Shown here: piece by piece, positions 18,782 to 30,476 of the stretch
How the letters are laid out: each line of letters begins with the position of its first letter
Position numbering within the stretch: position 1 is the stretch's first letter
NCBI RefSeq assembly: GCF_002213415.1
Contig: NZ_NJGU01000018.1
Coordinates: forward strand, 25,667 to 89,666
Reading direction: 5' to 3'
DNA: 64,000 nucleotides
DNA from: Herbaspirillum robiniae
Lineage (GTDB): Bacteria; Pseudomonadota; Gammaproteobacteria; Burkholderiales; Burkholderiaceae_D
Notes under the pieces: model-generated
Told to the model about the DNA's origin: nothing
The model's database searches: none
What the model saw: only the letters and a program-made list of their open reading frames with translations
Translations under genes and position numbers: made by a program

Positions 18782-18841
18782 CGGCCTGCCGGATCCGGAC
18801 GCGCCATGCGTATCCGGATCAACATCCGGCGCAAAAAACAG

Positions 18842-18870
18842 AATGCCCGCTGATGCGGGCATTTTCATTT
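18842..18870. terminator. bidirectional terminator yhbY / greA
   Basis: Stem AATGCCCGC / GCGGGCATT with loop TGAT. T-rich tracts follow on the plus strand (TTCATTT) and on the minus strand (CTGTTTTTTG). Confidence 0.85.
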
Positions 18871-18946
18871 CCAGCTCCGTGACACCACCCTCGGCGGCAT
18901 CGCGTTGACCCCGCCGGCCGCGGCAGGGTCTGCGTCAATCCGGGAA

Positions 18947-19423
18947 TCAGACGTAACGCACTTCCAGGATTTCGTACTCCTTGACGCCGGACGGCGCTTC
19001 CACCGCCACCACGTCGCCTGCGCTCTTGCCGATCAGGGCGCGCGCGATCGGCGAGGTCACCGACACCTTGGATTCCTTGATGTCGGCTTCGTCCAGGCCC
19101 ACGATCTGGTAGGTCACCTTCTCGCCGCTGTCCAGGTTTTCCAGGTCGACGGTGGCGGCGAACACCACGCGGCCGTCCGCGTTCAGTTCCGCCGGGTCAA
19201 CCACCTGGGCCGCGCCCAGCTTGCCTTCCAGGTCGGCGATGCGACCTTCGATGAAGGCCTGGCGCTCCTTGGCGGATTCGTATTCGGCGTTTTCGGACAG
19301 ATCGCCCTGCGCGCGCGCTTCGGCGATCGCATTGATGACTTCCGGACGGTCTTTGGACTTCAAACGTTGCAATTCTTCTTTCAGAAGTTCTGCGCCACGC
19401 TTGGTAAGGGGAACTGTGCTCAT
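18947..19423 (-). CDS. greA: transcription elongation factor GreA
   Basis: The 158-residue protein has the standard length. The N-terminal coiled coil begins [22 protein letters not shown] and carries the acidic tip in [22 protein letters not shown] (D and E residues that activate RNA cleavage by backtracked RNA polymerase). The C-terminal FKBP-like domain has [16 protein letters not shown]. The open frame extends upstream, but ATG 19423 is the family start. It precedes nothing in its own direction except the shared terminator. The upstream 476 bp to carB hold palindromic repeats. Confidence 0.97.
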   Translation of the reverse strand: MSTVPLTKRGAELLKEELQRLKSKDRPEVINAIAEARAQGDLSENAEYESAKERQAFIEGRIADLEGKLGAAQVVDPAELNADGRVVFAATVDLENLDSGEKVTYQIVGLDEADIKESKVSVTSPIARALIGKSAGDVVAVEAPSGVKEYEILEVRYV

Positions 19424-19617
19424 AGGTCTCTTGCTCAAGGTTAGGTAATTCCGGAAAACGCAGGCAAGGTCCACCGGCCAGATTGAAAACACAAAAAGAG
19501 GGCTCTGTCGCGCATGTGGCGACCGGGCGTAATCTTCCGGGAACAATCTCACTGATGAACGGAACGCTGCTGCAGAAGTTCCGTCAGCTCTTCATCAACA
19601 CGCGCGTCCGGCTCAGA

Positions 19618-19675
19618 GCCGCTAACAAAATACCGCCATCCGGAACGGGTACGGCGACAGGATTTTGTTAGCGGC
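19618..19675. repeat. GCTAACAAAAT palindrome, copy 1
   Basis: A 58-bp element bounded by perfect 14-bp inverted arms GCCGCTAACAAAAT / ATTTTGTTAGCGGC. Inside the arms it shares TACCGCC on the left and CGACAG on the right with copy 2, so the two are members of one asymmetric repeat family in the same orientation. Confidence 0.8.
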
Positions 19676-19690
19676 CCCTGGACGGCACTG

Positions 19691-19723
19691 CCCTGCAACA
19701 TTGAACATGTTGTGGCCGCAGGG
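19691..19723. repeat. imperfect hairpin between the two palindromes
   Basis: Outer arms CCCTGC / GCAGGG and inner arms CAACAT / ATGTTG form an interrupted stem with loop TGAAC. Confidence 0.55.
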
Positions 19724-19733
19724 AGTCGTCCTA

Positions 19734-19810
19734 AGAGTCGCTAACAAAATACCGCCGCAGCGTGCGCCGATCCGGCGCCGGCAGGCCGACAGCATTTTGT
19801 TAGCGACTCT
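19734..19810. repeat. GCTAACAAAAT palindrome, copy 2
   Basis: A 77-bp element with perfect 17-bp arms AGAGTCGCTAACAAAAT / ATTTTGTTAGCGACTCT. The interior is longer and GC-richer than in copy 1, while the arm-proximal bases are conserved. Confidence 0.8.
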
Positions 19811-19848
19811 AAAAGTCAGAGAGGGCATCGATTGCTCAGATGCCCTCT
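19811..19848 (-). terminator. carAB terminator
   Basis: Minus-strand stem AGAGGGCATC / GATGCCCTCT with a 9-base loop, then TGACTTTT. It lies 52 bp past the carB stop. Confidence 0.7.
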
Positions 19849-19899
19849 GCGCTTGCCAGCCTAGGTTAATTCCGGCCGGCAATCCAACGTGTTGTGGGT

Positions 19900-23125
<3,226 letters not shown>

Positions 23126-23133
<8 letters not shown>

Positions 23134-24289
23134 TTTGTTTCTTCTCCATCATCGCCACGAATTTGTCGAACAGGGGGGCGATGTCATGCGGTCCAGGGGA
23201 TGCTTCGGGGTGGCCCTGGAAGCAGAATGCAGGTTTGTCGGTGCGCTCGAAGCCTTGCAGCGAGCCGTCGAACAGCGACACGTGGGTCACGCGGCAGTTG
23301 GCCGGCAGGGTCGCCTGGTCCACGGCGAAACCGTGGTTCTGCGAGGTGATCATCACCTGCTTGCTGTCCAGGTCCTGCACCGGGTGGTTGGCGCCGTGGT
23401 GGCCGAACTTCATCTTCAGCGTCTTGGCGCCGGAGGCCAGCGCCATGATCTGGTGACCCAGGCAGATGCCGAAGGTCGGGATGCCACGCTCGATCAGCTC
23501 CTTGGAGGCGGCAATGGCGTAGTCGCACGGTTCCGGGTCGCCGGGGCCGTTGGACAGGAAGATGCCGTCCGGGTTGAGCGCCAGCGCCTCGGCGGCAGTC
23601 GCCTGCGCGGGCAGCACGGTGACCTTGCAGCCGCGCTGGGCCAGCATGCGCAGGATATTGAACTTGACGCCGTAGTCGAAGGCGACCACGTGGAATTTCG
23701 GGGTGATCTGCTGGCCGTAGCCGCGGCCCAGCTGCCACTCGGTCTCGGTCCAGTTGTAGGCCTTCTTGGTCGACACCACCTTGGCCAGGTCCATGCCTGC
23801 CAGGCCGGGGAAGGCGCGCGCCAGTTCCAGCGCTTTCGCGGTGGCGGCGGCGATGTCCGCCTCACCGGCGACGATGGCGCCATTCTGGGCGCCCTTCTCG
23901 CGCAGGATGCGGGTCAGCTTGCGGGTATCGATGCCGGCGATGGAAACGATATTGCTTTCCTTCAGGTAGTCGGACAGCGATTGCTGGCTGCGGAAGTTCG
24001 ACAGCAGGCGCGGCAGGTCCTTGATGATCAGGCCGGCGGCGTGGATCTGCGAGGCTTCGACGTCTTCGCGGTTCACACCGGTGTTGCCGATGTGCGGATA
24101 AGTGAGGGTAACGATCTGGCGGCTGTAGCTGGGGTCGGTCAGGATTTCCTGGTAACCGGTCATGGCCGTGTTGAACACCACTTCGCCAGTGGTATTGCCC
24201 GCGGCGCCGATGGAAAATCCTTGGAAGACAGACCCGTCTGCGAGCGCGAGGATTGCCGGAATCGCGGGACCGGAAAGAAGAGGCAGCAA
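23126..24289 (-). CDS. carA: carbamoyl-phosphate synthase small subunit
   Basis: This 387-residue glutaminase subunit feeds ammonia to CarB. The N-terminal CarA domain has [16 protein letters not shown] and [21 protein letters not shown]. The C-terminal class I glutamine amidotransferase has the nucleophile Cys in [13 protein letters not shown] and the His-Glu pair near HPEASPGP. The start codon is TTG at 24289, with CAGGAG 7 nt upstream. Expression is from a strong promoter at 24468-24496. Confidence 0.98.
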
Positions 24290-24591
24290 GGGTAACTCCT
24301 GAGATTGTTACCGCCGCGGCTGGATGACCGGAAGATCCTTGGCGCGCCAAACCGGCCGGCGCGAACACCCCGACTCATTCGGTACGGGAGCTGGCTTCTG
24401 GCCTGTAAGGAACGAGGTGGAGGAGTGGGTATGCGCTACGGCGGAATTAAATTGGCTAAACCGCGTAATTATAGCGCAAGAGGCTCCCTCCGGCAAATCC
24501 AAGATTGCCGAAAGTTGCCGCAAGATGCATCCAAATGGACGCAATAGGCGGGATTCGCCGGCCGGACAAGGCCCGCCGGCGAAAGGAGGGA
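24290..24591. other. carA leader and promoter region (302 bp)
   Basis: From the mapped promoter the untranslated leader would be about 172 nt. It is GC-rich with a possible stem around GGCGCGCC, but I see no clear terminator/antiterminator pair or U-rich attenuator. The left 95 bp hold an imperfect hairpin (TTCGCCGGC / GCCGGCGAA, 24554-24583) after the glcG-like stop, without a T run. Confidence 0.45.
24468..24496 (-). promoter_or_regulatory. carAB sigma-70 promoter
   Basis: Minus strand TTGCCG (24496-24491), a 17-bp spacer, and a perfect TATAAT (24473-24468). The predicted start is near 24461. Confidence 0.85.
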
Positions 24592-24999
24592 TTACAGGCC
24601 CAGGGCGGCGATGCCGGCGCGGCCGATCTGCACGTCTTCGGAGGACTTCACGCCCGACACGCCGACAGCGCCGACCACGTGGCCGTCGACCACGATGGGC
24701 ACGCCGCCTTCCAGCAGGCCTTCCAGGCCAGGCGCGCTCATGAAGGAGAAGCGACCGTTGTTGATCATGTCTTCATAGATCTTGCTCTCGCGACGACCCA
24801 GCGCGGCGGTGCGAGCCTTGCCCGGAGCGATCTGCGAGGAAATCGGCGCGGTGCCGTCCAGGCGCTGCAGCCACAGCAGATGGCCGCCGTCGTCGACGAT
24901 GGCGATGGCGACGTTCCAGTTGTTCGCGCGGGCTTCGGCTTCGGCGCCGGCGGCGATCTTCTTGACGTCGTCCAGCGACAGGTAGGGTTTGGTTTGCAT
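24592..24999 (-). CDS. GlcG/HbpS-family haem-binding-like protein
   Basis: The 135-residue cytoplasmic protein matches the GlcG/HbpS (DUF336) fold: IAIVDDGGHLLWLQRLDG near the start, the AAL-R central helix, then GGVPIVVDGHVVGAVGVSGVKSSEDVQIGRAGIAAL. Some members bind haem or cofactors; most have no proven role. ATG 24999 is preceded by CCGGAG at good spacing, and the upstream open frame is not similar to the family. A -10 TACAAT (25039-25034, minus) would give a 27-nt leader. Confidence 0.88.
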   Translation of the reverse strand: MQTKPYLSLDDVKKIAAGAEAEARANNWNVAIAIVDDGGHLLWLQRLDGTAPISSQIAPGKARTAALGRRESKIYEDMINNGRFSFMSAPGLEGLLEGGVPIVVDGHVVGAVGVSGVKSSEDVQIGRAGIAALGL

Positions 25000-25307
25000 G
25001 TTGGCTCCGGTGTGCTTAAAAAATTGAACGCTGATTGTACGGCGAGAAAGACGATTTGACATCAAACTCGTCGGTGAGAGTTTTTGATGTGAACCCGCCC
25101 GCCTCGCCCCGCCCTTCCCGCGTAAATAATTTATCTCGAAATTTTTTCCGACCCCGTGTAGGAAAAACACTTACTGGGAGATCCCCGCGAAAAGCCCGAC
25201 TTTGCCCCGCAAACGATGCAATTATTACAATCTGGCACGAAATTAGCTTTTGACAAGGCGTAAGAATTCACTTACAGTCCCGCAATCCTACTTTTGAGAG
25301 GATCCTG
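25000..25307. other. 308-bp divergent region glcG-like / nlpC
   Basis: It contains the probable minus-strand -10 of the glcG-like gene (25034-25039) and a plus-strand promoter for the NlpC gene (25250-25278). An inverted repeat ACATCAAA ... TTTGATGT (25059-25090) covers the -35 region of the minus promoter and may be an operator. Confidence 0.5.
25250..25278 (+). promoter_or_regulatory. sigma-70 promoter of the NlpC/P60 gene
   Basis: A perfect TTGACA (25250-25255), a 17-bp spacer and TACAGT (25273-25278). The start near 25285 is followed by an AGAGGA ribosome site before ATG 25308. Confidence 0.85.
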
Positions 25308-25910
25308 ATGACCCAGCGCCGATCTGACCGAATCCGACGACAAGCCGCACGTGCGTGCTCGCTCGCGGCCGGACTACTGATCAGCGCCTCCGCATTTTCC
25401 GCCGACCTCTCCCTGGCGGCCCAGGATCTCCCTCCCCCCCAAGCAACATCCCCGCAAGCCCAGCAGCTGATCAGCAAGACCAATCTCGCGATCGCCCGCC
25501 TGCAAGACATCACCAACCGCGCTTCCGAACTGGCCACCCAGGCCCTGGCCATGCTGGGCATCAATTACCGCTACGGCGGCAATACGCCCGACACCGGCCT
25601 GGATTGCAGCGGCCTGGTGCGCTACGTGTTCAAGGAAGCATGGGGCACCGACCTGCCGCGCACCTCGCTGGAGATCTCCCGCGTGGGCGAAAAGATCGGC
25701 AAGGATAACCTGCAGCCCGGCGACCTGGTGTTCTATAACACCCTGCGTCGCGGCTTCTCGCACGTCGGCATCTACCTGGGCGACGGCAAGTTCATCCACT
25801 CTCCCTCCTCCGGCGGCCAGGTCCGCATCGAGAGCATGGACGAGTCCTACTGGAAAAAGCGCTTCAATGGTGCGCGCCGCATCGCCGCCGATGAAGAAGA
25901 GGGCAAGTAA
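25308..25910 (+). CDS. NlpC/P60-family cell-wall hydrolase
   Basis: The 200-residue exported cysteine peptidase probably cleaves the peptide stems of peptidoglycan. The N-terminus is a signal sequence (about residues 11-32, after a basic stretch). A Pro/Gln-rich linker precedes the C-terminal NlpC/P60 domain. The catalytic residues are visible: Cys100 in GLDCSGLVRYVF, His152 in GFSHVGIYLGDG and polar His164 in FIHSPSSGG. It is monocistronic, with its own promoter and terminator. Length is typical of single-domain Spr-like enzymes. Confidence 0.93.
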   Translation: MTQRRSDRIRRQAARACSLAAGLLISASAFSADLSLAAQDLPPPQATSPQAQQLISKTNLAIARLQDITNRASELATQALAMLGINYRYGGNTPDTGLDCSGLVRYVFKEAWGTDLPRTSLEISRVGEKIGKDNLQPGDLVFYNTLRRGFSHVGIYLGDGKFIHSPSSGGQVRIESMDESYWKKRFNGARRIAADEEEGK

Positions 25911-25941
25911 GCACCATACGGATGCAAGCCCCTCTATATAG

Positions 25942-25966
25942 AAAAGCCGCCTGATGGCGGCTTTTT
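25942..25966 (+). terminator. nlpC gene terminator
   Basis: Stem AAAAGCCGCC / GGCGGCTTTT, loop TGAT, followed by T residues. Confidence 0.88.
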
Positions 25967-26122
25967 CACTTCTGCCATCGCCTGCCTGTTGCTTATCGAC
26001 AAGACAACTTCACCGGCTTGCGGCTCACCAAAACAAAGAAGGTATGCGCGAGTTGAACCGTCGCACCTCCGCATCGGACGACGGCAGCTCCACCGCACCG
26101 CGCGTCGCCGCCCTTTCCCGAA

Positions 26123-27064
26123 TCAATTCCCCGCCATCGCCTTCAGCTTGCGCTTGATCTCCGGCATGGCCGCCATCGCCGCCTGTTCGCCGGCCAGGAT
26201 GGCCACGTTGCGACTGGCGAAGTCGCTGCCCTTCATGGCGCCCAGTACCGGCTGCAACACGATGTCGGCATCCTTGAGCTCATACTGGTTGATGGTCTGG
26301 CCCATGATGGCGAAGGTCTGCAGCAGCACGTCCACCGAACTGGCCGAAGCCTGCGCCTCGGGCTGGGCCGAGATGTTGACGGCGATCACGAAGTCCGCGC
26401 CCATCTGCCGCGCGAAGCGCACCGGCACCGGCGCCACCAGGCCGCCGTCCACGTAATAGTGGTCACCGATCTTCACCGACTGGAACACGCCCGGCACCGC
26501 CGAAGAGGCGCGCACCGCCACGCCCGCGTTGCCGCGCTGGAACAGGATGGGCTGGCCGGTCTTCAGGTCGGTCGCCACGGCGCCGAAGGGGATCTTGAAT
26601 TTCTCGATAGGCAGGTTGCCCAGCGCCTTGTTGACGTAGTTCTGCACGCCCTCGCCCTTGAGCACGCCGCTGACCTTGGCGAAGAACGGCACCGACCAGT
26701 CCGAGATCGCCGCCTCGTCCATCGCCAGCGCCAGCTTTTGCAGCGCGAAGCCGTCGTTGCCGGCGGCGTACATCGCCCCCACCAGGCTGCCGGCGCTGGT
26801 GCCGGCCACGATGTCGGCGTCGATGCCTTGCGACTCCAGCGCCTTGATCACGCCGATGTGGGCGAAGCCGCGCGCGGCGCCGCCGCCCAGGGCCAGGCCG
26901 ATGCGGACCTTCTTCGGCGCCGTGGCGACCGGGGTCGGCGCGGTGGAAACAGTGTCGGCCGGCTTGGCGGCCGTCGAGCCCGGCATCCACGAGGTGGTGC
27001 CGCAGCCGGCCAGCAGGAAGGAAGTGGCGGCGGCAAGTGCCGCCAGGCGAAGCGAAATGCGCAT
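26123..27064 (-). CDS. patatin-like phospholipase lipoprotein (RssA-type)
   Basis: The product has 313 residues. A lipoprotein signal with lipobox LLAGC gives Cys21 as the lipidated residue. A Pro/Ala/Thr linker then leads into one patatin domain. The oxyanion loop GGGAARGFAHIG, nucleophile Ser90 in GTSAG and Asp206 in YVDGG complete the Ser-Asp dyad, so an active lipid acyl hydrolase is expected. The anchoring suggests action in the periplasm, possibly on phospholipids of the envelope. It is a single gene, divergent from the ParB-like gene with 185 bp between. Confidence 0.9.
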   Translation of the reverse strand: MRISLRLAALAAATSFLLAGCGTTSWMPGSTAAKPADTVSTAPTPVATAPKKVRIGLALGGGAARGFAHIGVIKALESQGIDADIVAGTSAGSLVGAMYAAGNDGFALQKLALAMDEAAISDWSVPFFAKVSGVLKGEGVQNYVNKALGNLPIEKFKIPFGAVATDLKTGQPILFQRGNAGVAVRASSAVPGVFQSVKIGDHYYVDGGLVAPVPVRFARQMGADFVIAVNISAQPEAQASASSVDVLLQTFAIMGQTINQYELKDADIVLQPVLGAMKGSDFASRNVAILAGEQAAMAAMPEIKRKLKAMAGN

Positions 27065-27249
27065 GAAAGATGATGGTCAGGTGGAAACACGGCCGCACCG
27101 GATGCAACCCGCCGTTCGACCATGCCGGTCGCGGAAAGTGGCAGGCACCTGCGGCGTGACATTCTACTGCAAGCGCCGCCCGTGCCGGGGAGCCCGCCCT
27201 CACTGGTGTAGAATGCGCCGCCCGGCCTCACCACGCTAAACGACGCGCC

Positions 27250-28164
27250 ATGAACATCGTCATCAACGAAGAACTGCAGAAGTACATCGATCCGCTCACC
27301 CCCAACGAATACGCCTCGCTGGAGCGCAGCATCCTCGCCGAGGGCTGCCGCGACGCGCTGGTGCTGTGGGGCGAGGTGCTGGTGGACGGCCACAACCGCT
27401 ACGAGATCTGCCGCAAGTACGAGCTGCCCTTCAAGACCGTCCAGAACGAAAGCTTCAAGTCGCTCGACGACGTGCTGCTGTGGATGATCGACAACCAGCT
27501 CGGACGCCGCAGCGTGTCCGACTTCCAGCGCGGCATGCTGGCATTGCGCAAGCGCGACATCATGGCCGCCCGCACCAAGGCCCTGCCCAAACCCGTGAAG
27601 GGTGAAGACCCGGCCGACGCCGCGGTGCCTTCGCCTGAAAACGCCGCCGAAGGCGGATCGCCCGCGGATGCCGGCGACCCGCCCTGGCACGCCGACGACA
27701 CCACCGGCCCGATCAAGACGCGCCAGGACATCGCGCGCGCCGCAGGCATCAGCAGCGCCACCATCGGCCAGATCGACCGCATCCGCAAGACCGCCGCGCC
27801 CGAACTGGTGGAAGCGGTGCGCAGCGGCGCCATCTCGATCAACGCCGCCGCCGCGGTAGCCTCGCTGCCCAGCGAAGACCAGGTCAGCGCGGTAGCCGGC
27901 GGCAAGAAGGAATTGCGCGAAGCCGCCAAGAAGGTGCGCGAACAAAAGGCCGCCACCCGCACCCCGCGCGCGCCCAGGGTGGAAGACGGCGAAGCCGCCG
28001 CCGACGCCATCCCGCTGGTGGAGGGACAGGAGAACGAACTCACCGCCGCGCTGCGCCGCGAAATCGCCGCGCTGCAGTCGCGCGTCTCCCGGCTGACCGA
28101 GGAGAACCAGGGCCTACGCGCCGAGATCGCCATGCTCAAGGCCGCCAACGCCTCTGAGGCCTGA
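27250..28164 (+). CDS. orphan ParB/Srx-fold DNA-binding protein
   Basis: The 304-residue protein has an N-terminal ParB/Srx-like nuclease fold with the VDGHNRYEIC motif (45-54). A long acidic Ala/Pro/Asp linker covers about 112-153. A helix-turn-helix of the ParB/RepB type lies at 157-178 (TRQDIARAAGISSATIGQID). The C-terminal coiled coil is at 262-298 (LRREIAALQSRVSRLTEEN). No parA is adjacent and no parS-like repeat is visible, so chromosome or plasmid segregation is not supported. A regulator or nucleoid-binding role is possible. yigZ follows 17 bp downstream in the same direction. Confidence 0.8.
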   Translation: MNIVINEELQKYIDPLTPNEYASLERSILAEGCRDALVLWGEVLVDGHNRYEICRKYELPFKTVQNESFKSLDDVLLWMIDNQLGRRSVSDFQRGMLALRKRDIMAARTKALPKPVKGEDPADAAVPSPENAAEGGSPADAGDPPWHADDTTGPIKTRQDIARAAGISSATIGQIDRIRKTAAPELVEAVRSGAISINAAAAVASLPSEDQVSAVAGGKKELREAAKKVREQKAATRTPRAPRVEDGEAAADAIPLVEGQENELTAALRREIAALQSRVSRLTEENQGLRAEIAMLKAANASEA

Positions 28165-28181
28165 TCTCAGCGACGCGCGCC

Positions 28182-28772
28182 GTGCCCACCTACACCATCG
28201 CCGCCCGCAGCGAGATCGAACTCGATATCCGCAAGAGCCGTTTCATCGGCATCGTGATGCCGGTGGCCGGGCGCGAGGCTGCGATGCAGGAGATCGAACG
28301 CATGCGCGACGCCCACCGCGGCGCCACGCATGTGTGCTGGGCGCTGATGGCCGGCGGCCAGTCCGGCATGTCGGACGACGGCGAGCCTTCCGGCACCGCC
28401 GGCCGCCCGATGCTGGAAGTGTTGCGCCATCATGAACTCGACGGCGTGCTGGCCATGGTGGTGCGCTACTACGGCGGCATCAAACTGGGCGCCGGCGGCC
28501 TGGTGCGCGCCTATACCGACGCGGTGGCGACGGCGTTGAAGAGCGTCGAACGCACCGAGCGCGTGCCGCAGGCGGAGATAGAGATCGGCATCACCTACGC
28601 CGCCGAACCGCAACTGCGCCACTGGCTGGCCCAGCACAAATACGAACTGCTCGACAGCCGCCACGACGCCCTCGCCCACCTGCGGCTGCGCCTGCCCGAG
28701 GCACAGCTGGCTCAGGCCGAAGAGGCCATCAGGCGCGTGGCCTCGAACGCCTCGATCAAGCGCATCATCTGA
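28182..28772 (+). CDS. yigZ: YigZ (IMPACT) family protein
   Basis: The 196-residue protein of the YigZ/IMPACT family has an N-terminal UPF0029 domain: EIDIRKSRFIG-type start, AHRGATHVCWA, DDGEPSGTAGRPMLEVL and VVRYYGGIKLGAGGLVRAY. The C-terminal ferredoxin-like DUF1949 domain follows. The biochemical role is uncertain; eukaryotic IMPACT regulates translation. The start is GTG at 28182. Its last 61 bp are overlapped on the opposite strand by a small gene. Confidence 0.93.
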   Translation: MPTYTIAARSEIELDIRKSRFIGIVMPVAGREAAMQEIERMRDAHRGATHVCWALMAGGQSGMSDDGEPSGTAGRPMLEVLRHHELDGVLAMVVRYYGGIKLGAGGLVRAYTDAVATALKSVERTERVPQAEIEIGITYAAEPQLRHWLAQHKYELLDSRHDALAHLRLRLPEAQLAQAEEAIRRVASNASIKRII

Positions 28773-28873
28773 TCCATGCGCTCGCGGTCGCCCGGCTGCG
28801 GCGTGCGCGACCACAACTGGTCGAACTCGGCCAGCAGCAGGTGGTATTCGATCTCGTCCAGTTCTGCGTGCAT
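28712..28873 (-). CDS. 53-aa HigA-N-terminal-like small protein, antisense to yigZ end
   Basis: The 53-residue acidic helical protein starts MHAELDEIEYHLLLAEF and continues TPQPGDRERMDQMMRLIEAFEATR. This spacing (E-Y, then L-E/D-LW, TP-GD-E, then LIEAFE) resembles the N-terminal helical segment of HigA-type antitoxins (EYE-ALARIE-LM, TPEGDEL, LVEAYE), but the HTH part is missing. It has a good ribosome site, GGGAG at 28883-28887, before ATG 28873. The stop lies inside the yigZ 3' end, so the two genes overlap tail to tail by 61 bp. The MFS gene ends 28 bp upstream in the same direction. The HigA relation is my inference from pattern only. Confidence 0.6.
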   Translation of the reverse strand: MHAELDEIEYHLLLAEFDQLWSRTPQPGDRERMDQMMRLIEAFEATRLMASSA

Positions 28874-28900
28874 CTGTGCGCTCCCTGCTCCATTCCCGTC

Positions 28901-30361
28901 TCAATGCATGCGCCGCAGCCTGCACGACAGCCGGCGCGCCAGCTGCACCGCCAGCGCCGGCGCGATCGCGAACACCGCGAACAGCACCATGGCGGCGTCC
29001 TGCGCGCCCACGATTCCGCCCGGCGACGTCAAGCCCGCCTCATTGGCCGTGAGCCCGACCAGCGCCGCGCCGACGGCCATCGCATACAACTGCACGGTGG
29101 TGACTGCCGCCGAGGTCAGGTTTTCCTCACCGGGGCTGGCTGCGCGCATGGCGCGCTCGATCAGGTGCGGCCAGCCCAGGCCGATGCCCGCTCCGGCCGC
29201 CGCCAGCGCCAGCACGAGCGCCGCGTCGACCATCACCCCGGCGTCCACCCAGCGCGCCGGCAACAGCACGGCCAGCACGATCAGGCCCAGCGTCATCAGC
29301 ATCGGGCCGATGCGCACCATGCGGTCGACGGCGGCGCCGGCGCGCCCCGAACTGAACAGCGAAGCGACGCTCCAGCCGCCGGCCATGGCGGCCGTCATGT
29401 ATCCCGCCGCCAGCGGCTGGTAGCCATGCAGCGTCTGCAGGAAATACGGCACGAAGATCTCGGTGCAGCTGCCGATCACCAGCAGCGAGACGCAGGCGAA
29501 CACCTTGCCCATCACGGTGCCCAGCGCATAGCCGCTGCGCGGCAGGAGGCTCACGCGATGGCGCAGGTCGATGCGCGCCACCAGCAGGCCCAGCGCCACG
29601 CCGCCGGCCACGCCCGCCGCCGCCAGCCACCCCGTGTCGGCCTGCGCCGCCAGCGCCATCAGCAGCACCGAGGCGGCCAGCAGCAGGATGCGCCCGAACG
29701 GCATCGCCCCCTGCCCGCCGTCGACCTTCCTCACCGACCGCGGGCCGAGCTGCGCACTCACCAGCGCCGCCTGCAACAGCAGCAGCGGCACCAGTGCCCA
29801 GAACGCCAGACGCCAGTGGCCGCTGGCGGCGAACAGGCCGCCCACCGCCGGCCCCAGCAGCGTCGAAATACCCCACATGCCGGACTCCAGCGCGATCGCG
29901 CGCGACCACAGGCGCTGCTCGAACACCAGGGGAATGAGCGCATAGCCCAACCCCGCCAGCAGGCCGCCGCCCACGCCCTGCACCGCACGCCCGGCCAGCA
30001 TCTGCATCATGCTGCCGGCCAGCGCGCACACCAGCGCGCCGGCGGCGAACACCGCCAGTCCCAGCAGATAGGTGCGGCGCGCGCCCAGCGCGGCCAGCAG
30101 CTTGTTGGTCAGGGTCGAGCCGATGATGGAGGTGACCACGAACAGCGTGACGTTCCAGGCGTAGTAGTCGAGCCCGCCGATGTCGCGCACCACCGATGGC
30201 AGGATGGTGGTGACGATGTGCACGTTGATCGCATGCAGCGCCACGCCGCCAGTCAGCGCCACCGCCCGCAGGCCGTTGCGCCCGCTCAGCAGCTCGCCCC
30301 AGGTGGCGCCGTCGGCCGCCATGGGCGCGGGAATGTCCGGTGAGGGGCTGTGGGTGGTCAT
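28901..30361 (-). CDS. MFS transporter (DHA2-like drug exporter)
   Basis: The 486-residue inner-membrane protein has about 14 hydrophobic segments, as in the DHA2 branch. Features include TILPSVVRDIGG after the first helix, LAALGARRTYLLGLAVFAAGALVCALA in the loop 2-3 region, and the GRAVQGVGGGLLAGLGYALIPLVF helix that matches exporter motif C surroundings. ATG 30361 with GAAGGA upstream gives a natural start, and the longer open frame is not membrane-like. It is divergent from the winged-helix regulator at 30477, its likely controller. The substrate is unknown. Confidence 0.88.
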   Translation of the reverse strand: MTTHSPSPDIPAPMAADGATWGELLSGRNGLRAVALTGGVALHAINVHIVTTILPSVVRDIGGLDYYAWNVTLFVVTSIIGSTLTNKLLAALGARRTYLLGLAVFAAGALVCALAGSMMQMLAGRAVQGVGGGLLAGLGYALIPLVFEQRLWSRAIALESGMWGISTLLGPAVGGLFAASGHWRLAFWALVPLLLLQAALVSAQLGPRSVRKVDGGQGAMPFGRILLLAASVLLMALAAQADTGWLAAAGVAGGVALGLLVARIDLRHRVSLLPRSGYALGTVMGKVFACVSLLVIGSCTEIFVPYFLQTLHGYQPLAAGYMTAAMAGGWSVASLFSSGRAGAAVDRMVRIGPMLMTLGLIVLAVLLPARWVDAGVMVDAALVLALAAAGAGIGLGWPHLIERAMRAASPGEENLTSAAVTTVQLYAMAVGAALVGLTANEAGLTSPGGIVGAQDAAMVLFAVFAIAPALAVQLARRLSCRLRRMH

Positions 30362-30476
30362 ATCGTTTTCCTTCGCTGTTTGGTTTTGGCTGGAAACCCG
30401 GTTCGACATTTGGCCGAAGCGGGGATAATATGCAAGCAATCGTTTGGTTATTTGAAGCGCAGTGTAAAACGTCCCC

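Larger units (their letters stand above)
19424..19899. other. 476-bp intergenic region greA / carB with palindromes
   Basis: No gene is visible. The space is occupied by two GCTAACAAAAT palindromes (19618-19675 and 19734-19810), an imperfect hairpin between them (19691-19723) and the carB terminator (19811-19848). The greA promoter should lie between 19424 and 19620, but I cannot fix it. Confidence 0.7.

Noticed and set aside
19622..19882. Possible small protein across the palindromes
   Set aside because: The frame runs through both repeats and the terminator, has no ribosome site and no plausible composition.
27250..28164. Plasmid or integrated element marked by the ParB-like gene
   Set aside because: Flanks are core chromosomal genes, and no parA, rep, integrase or repeat boundaries are visible.
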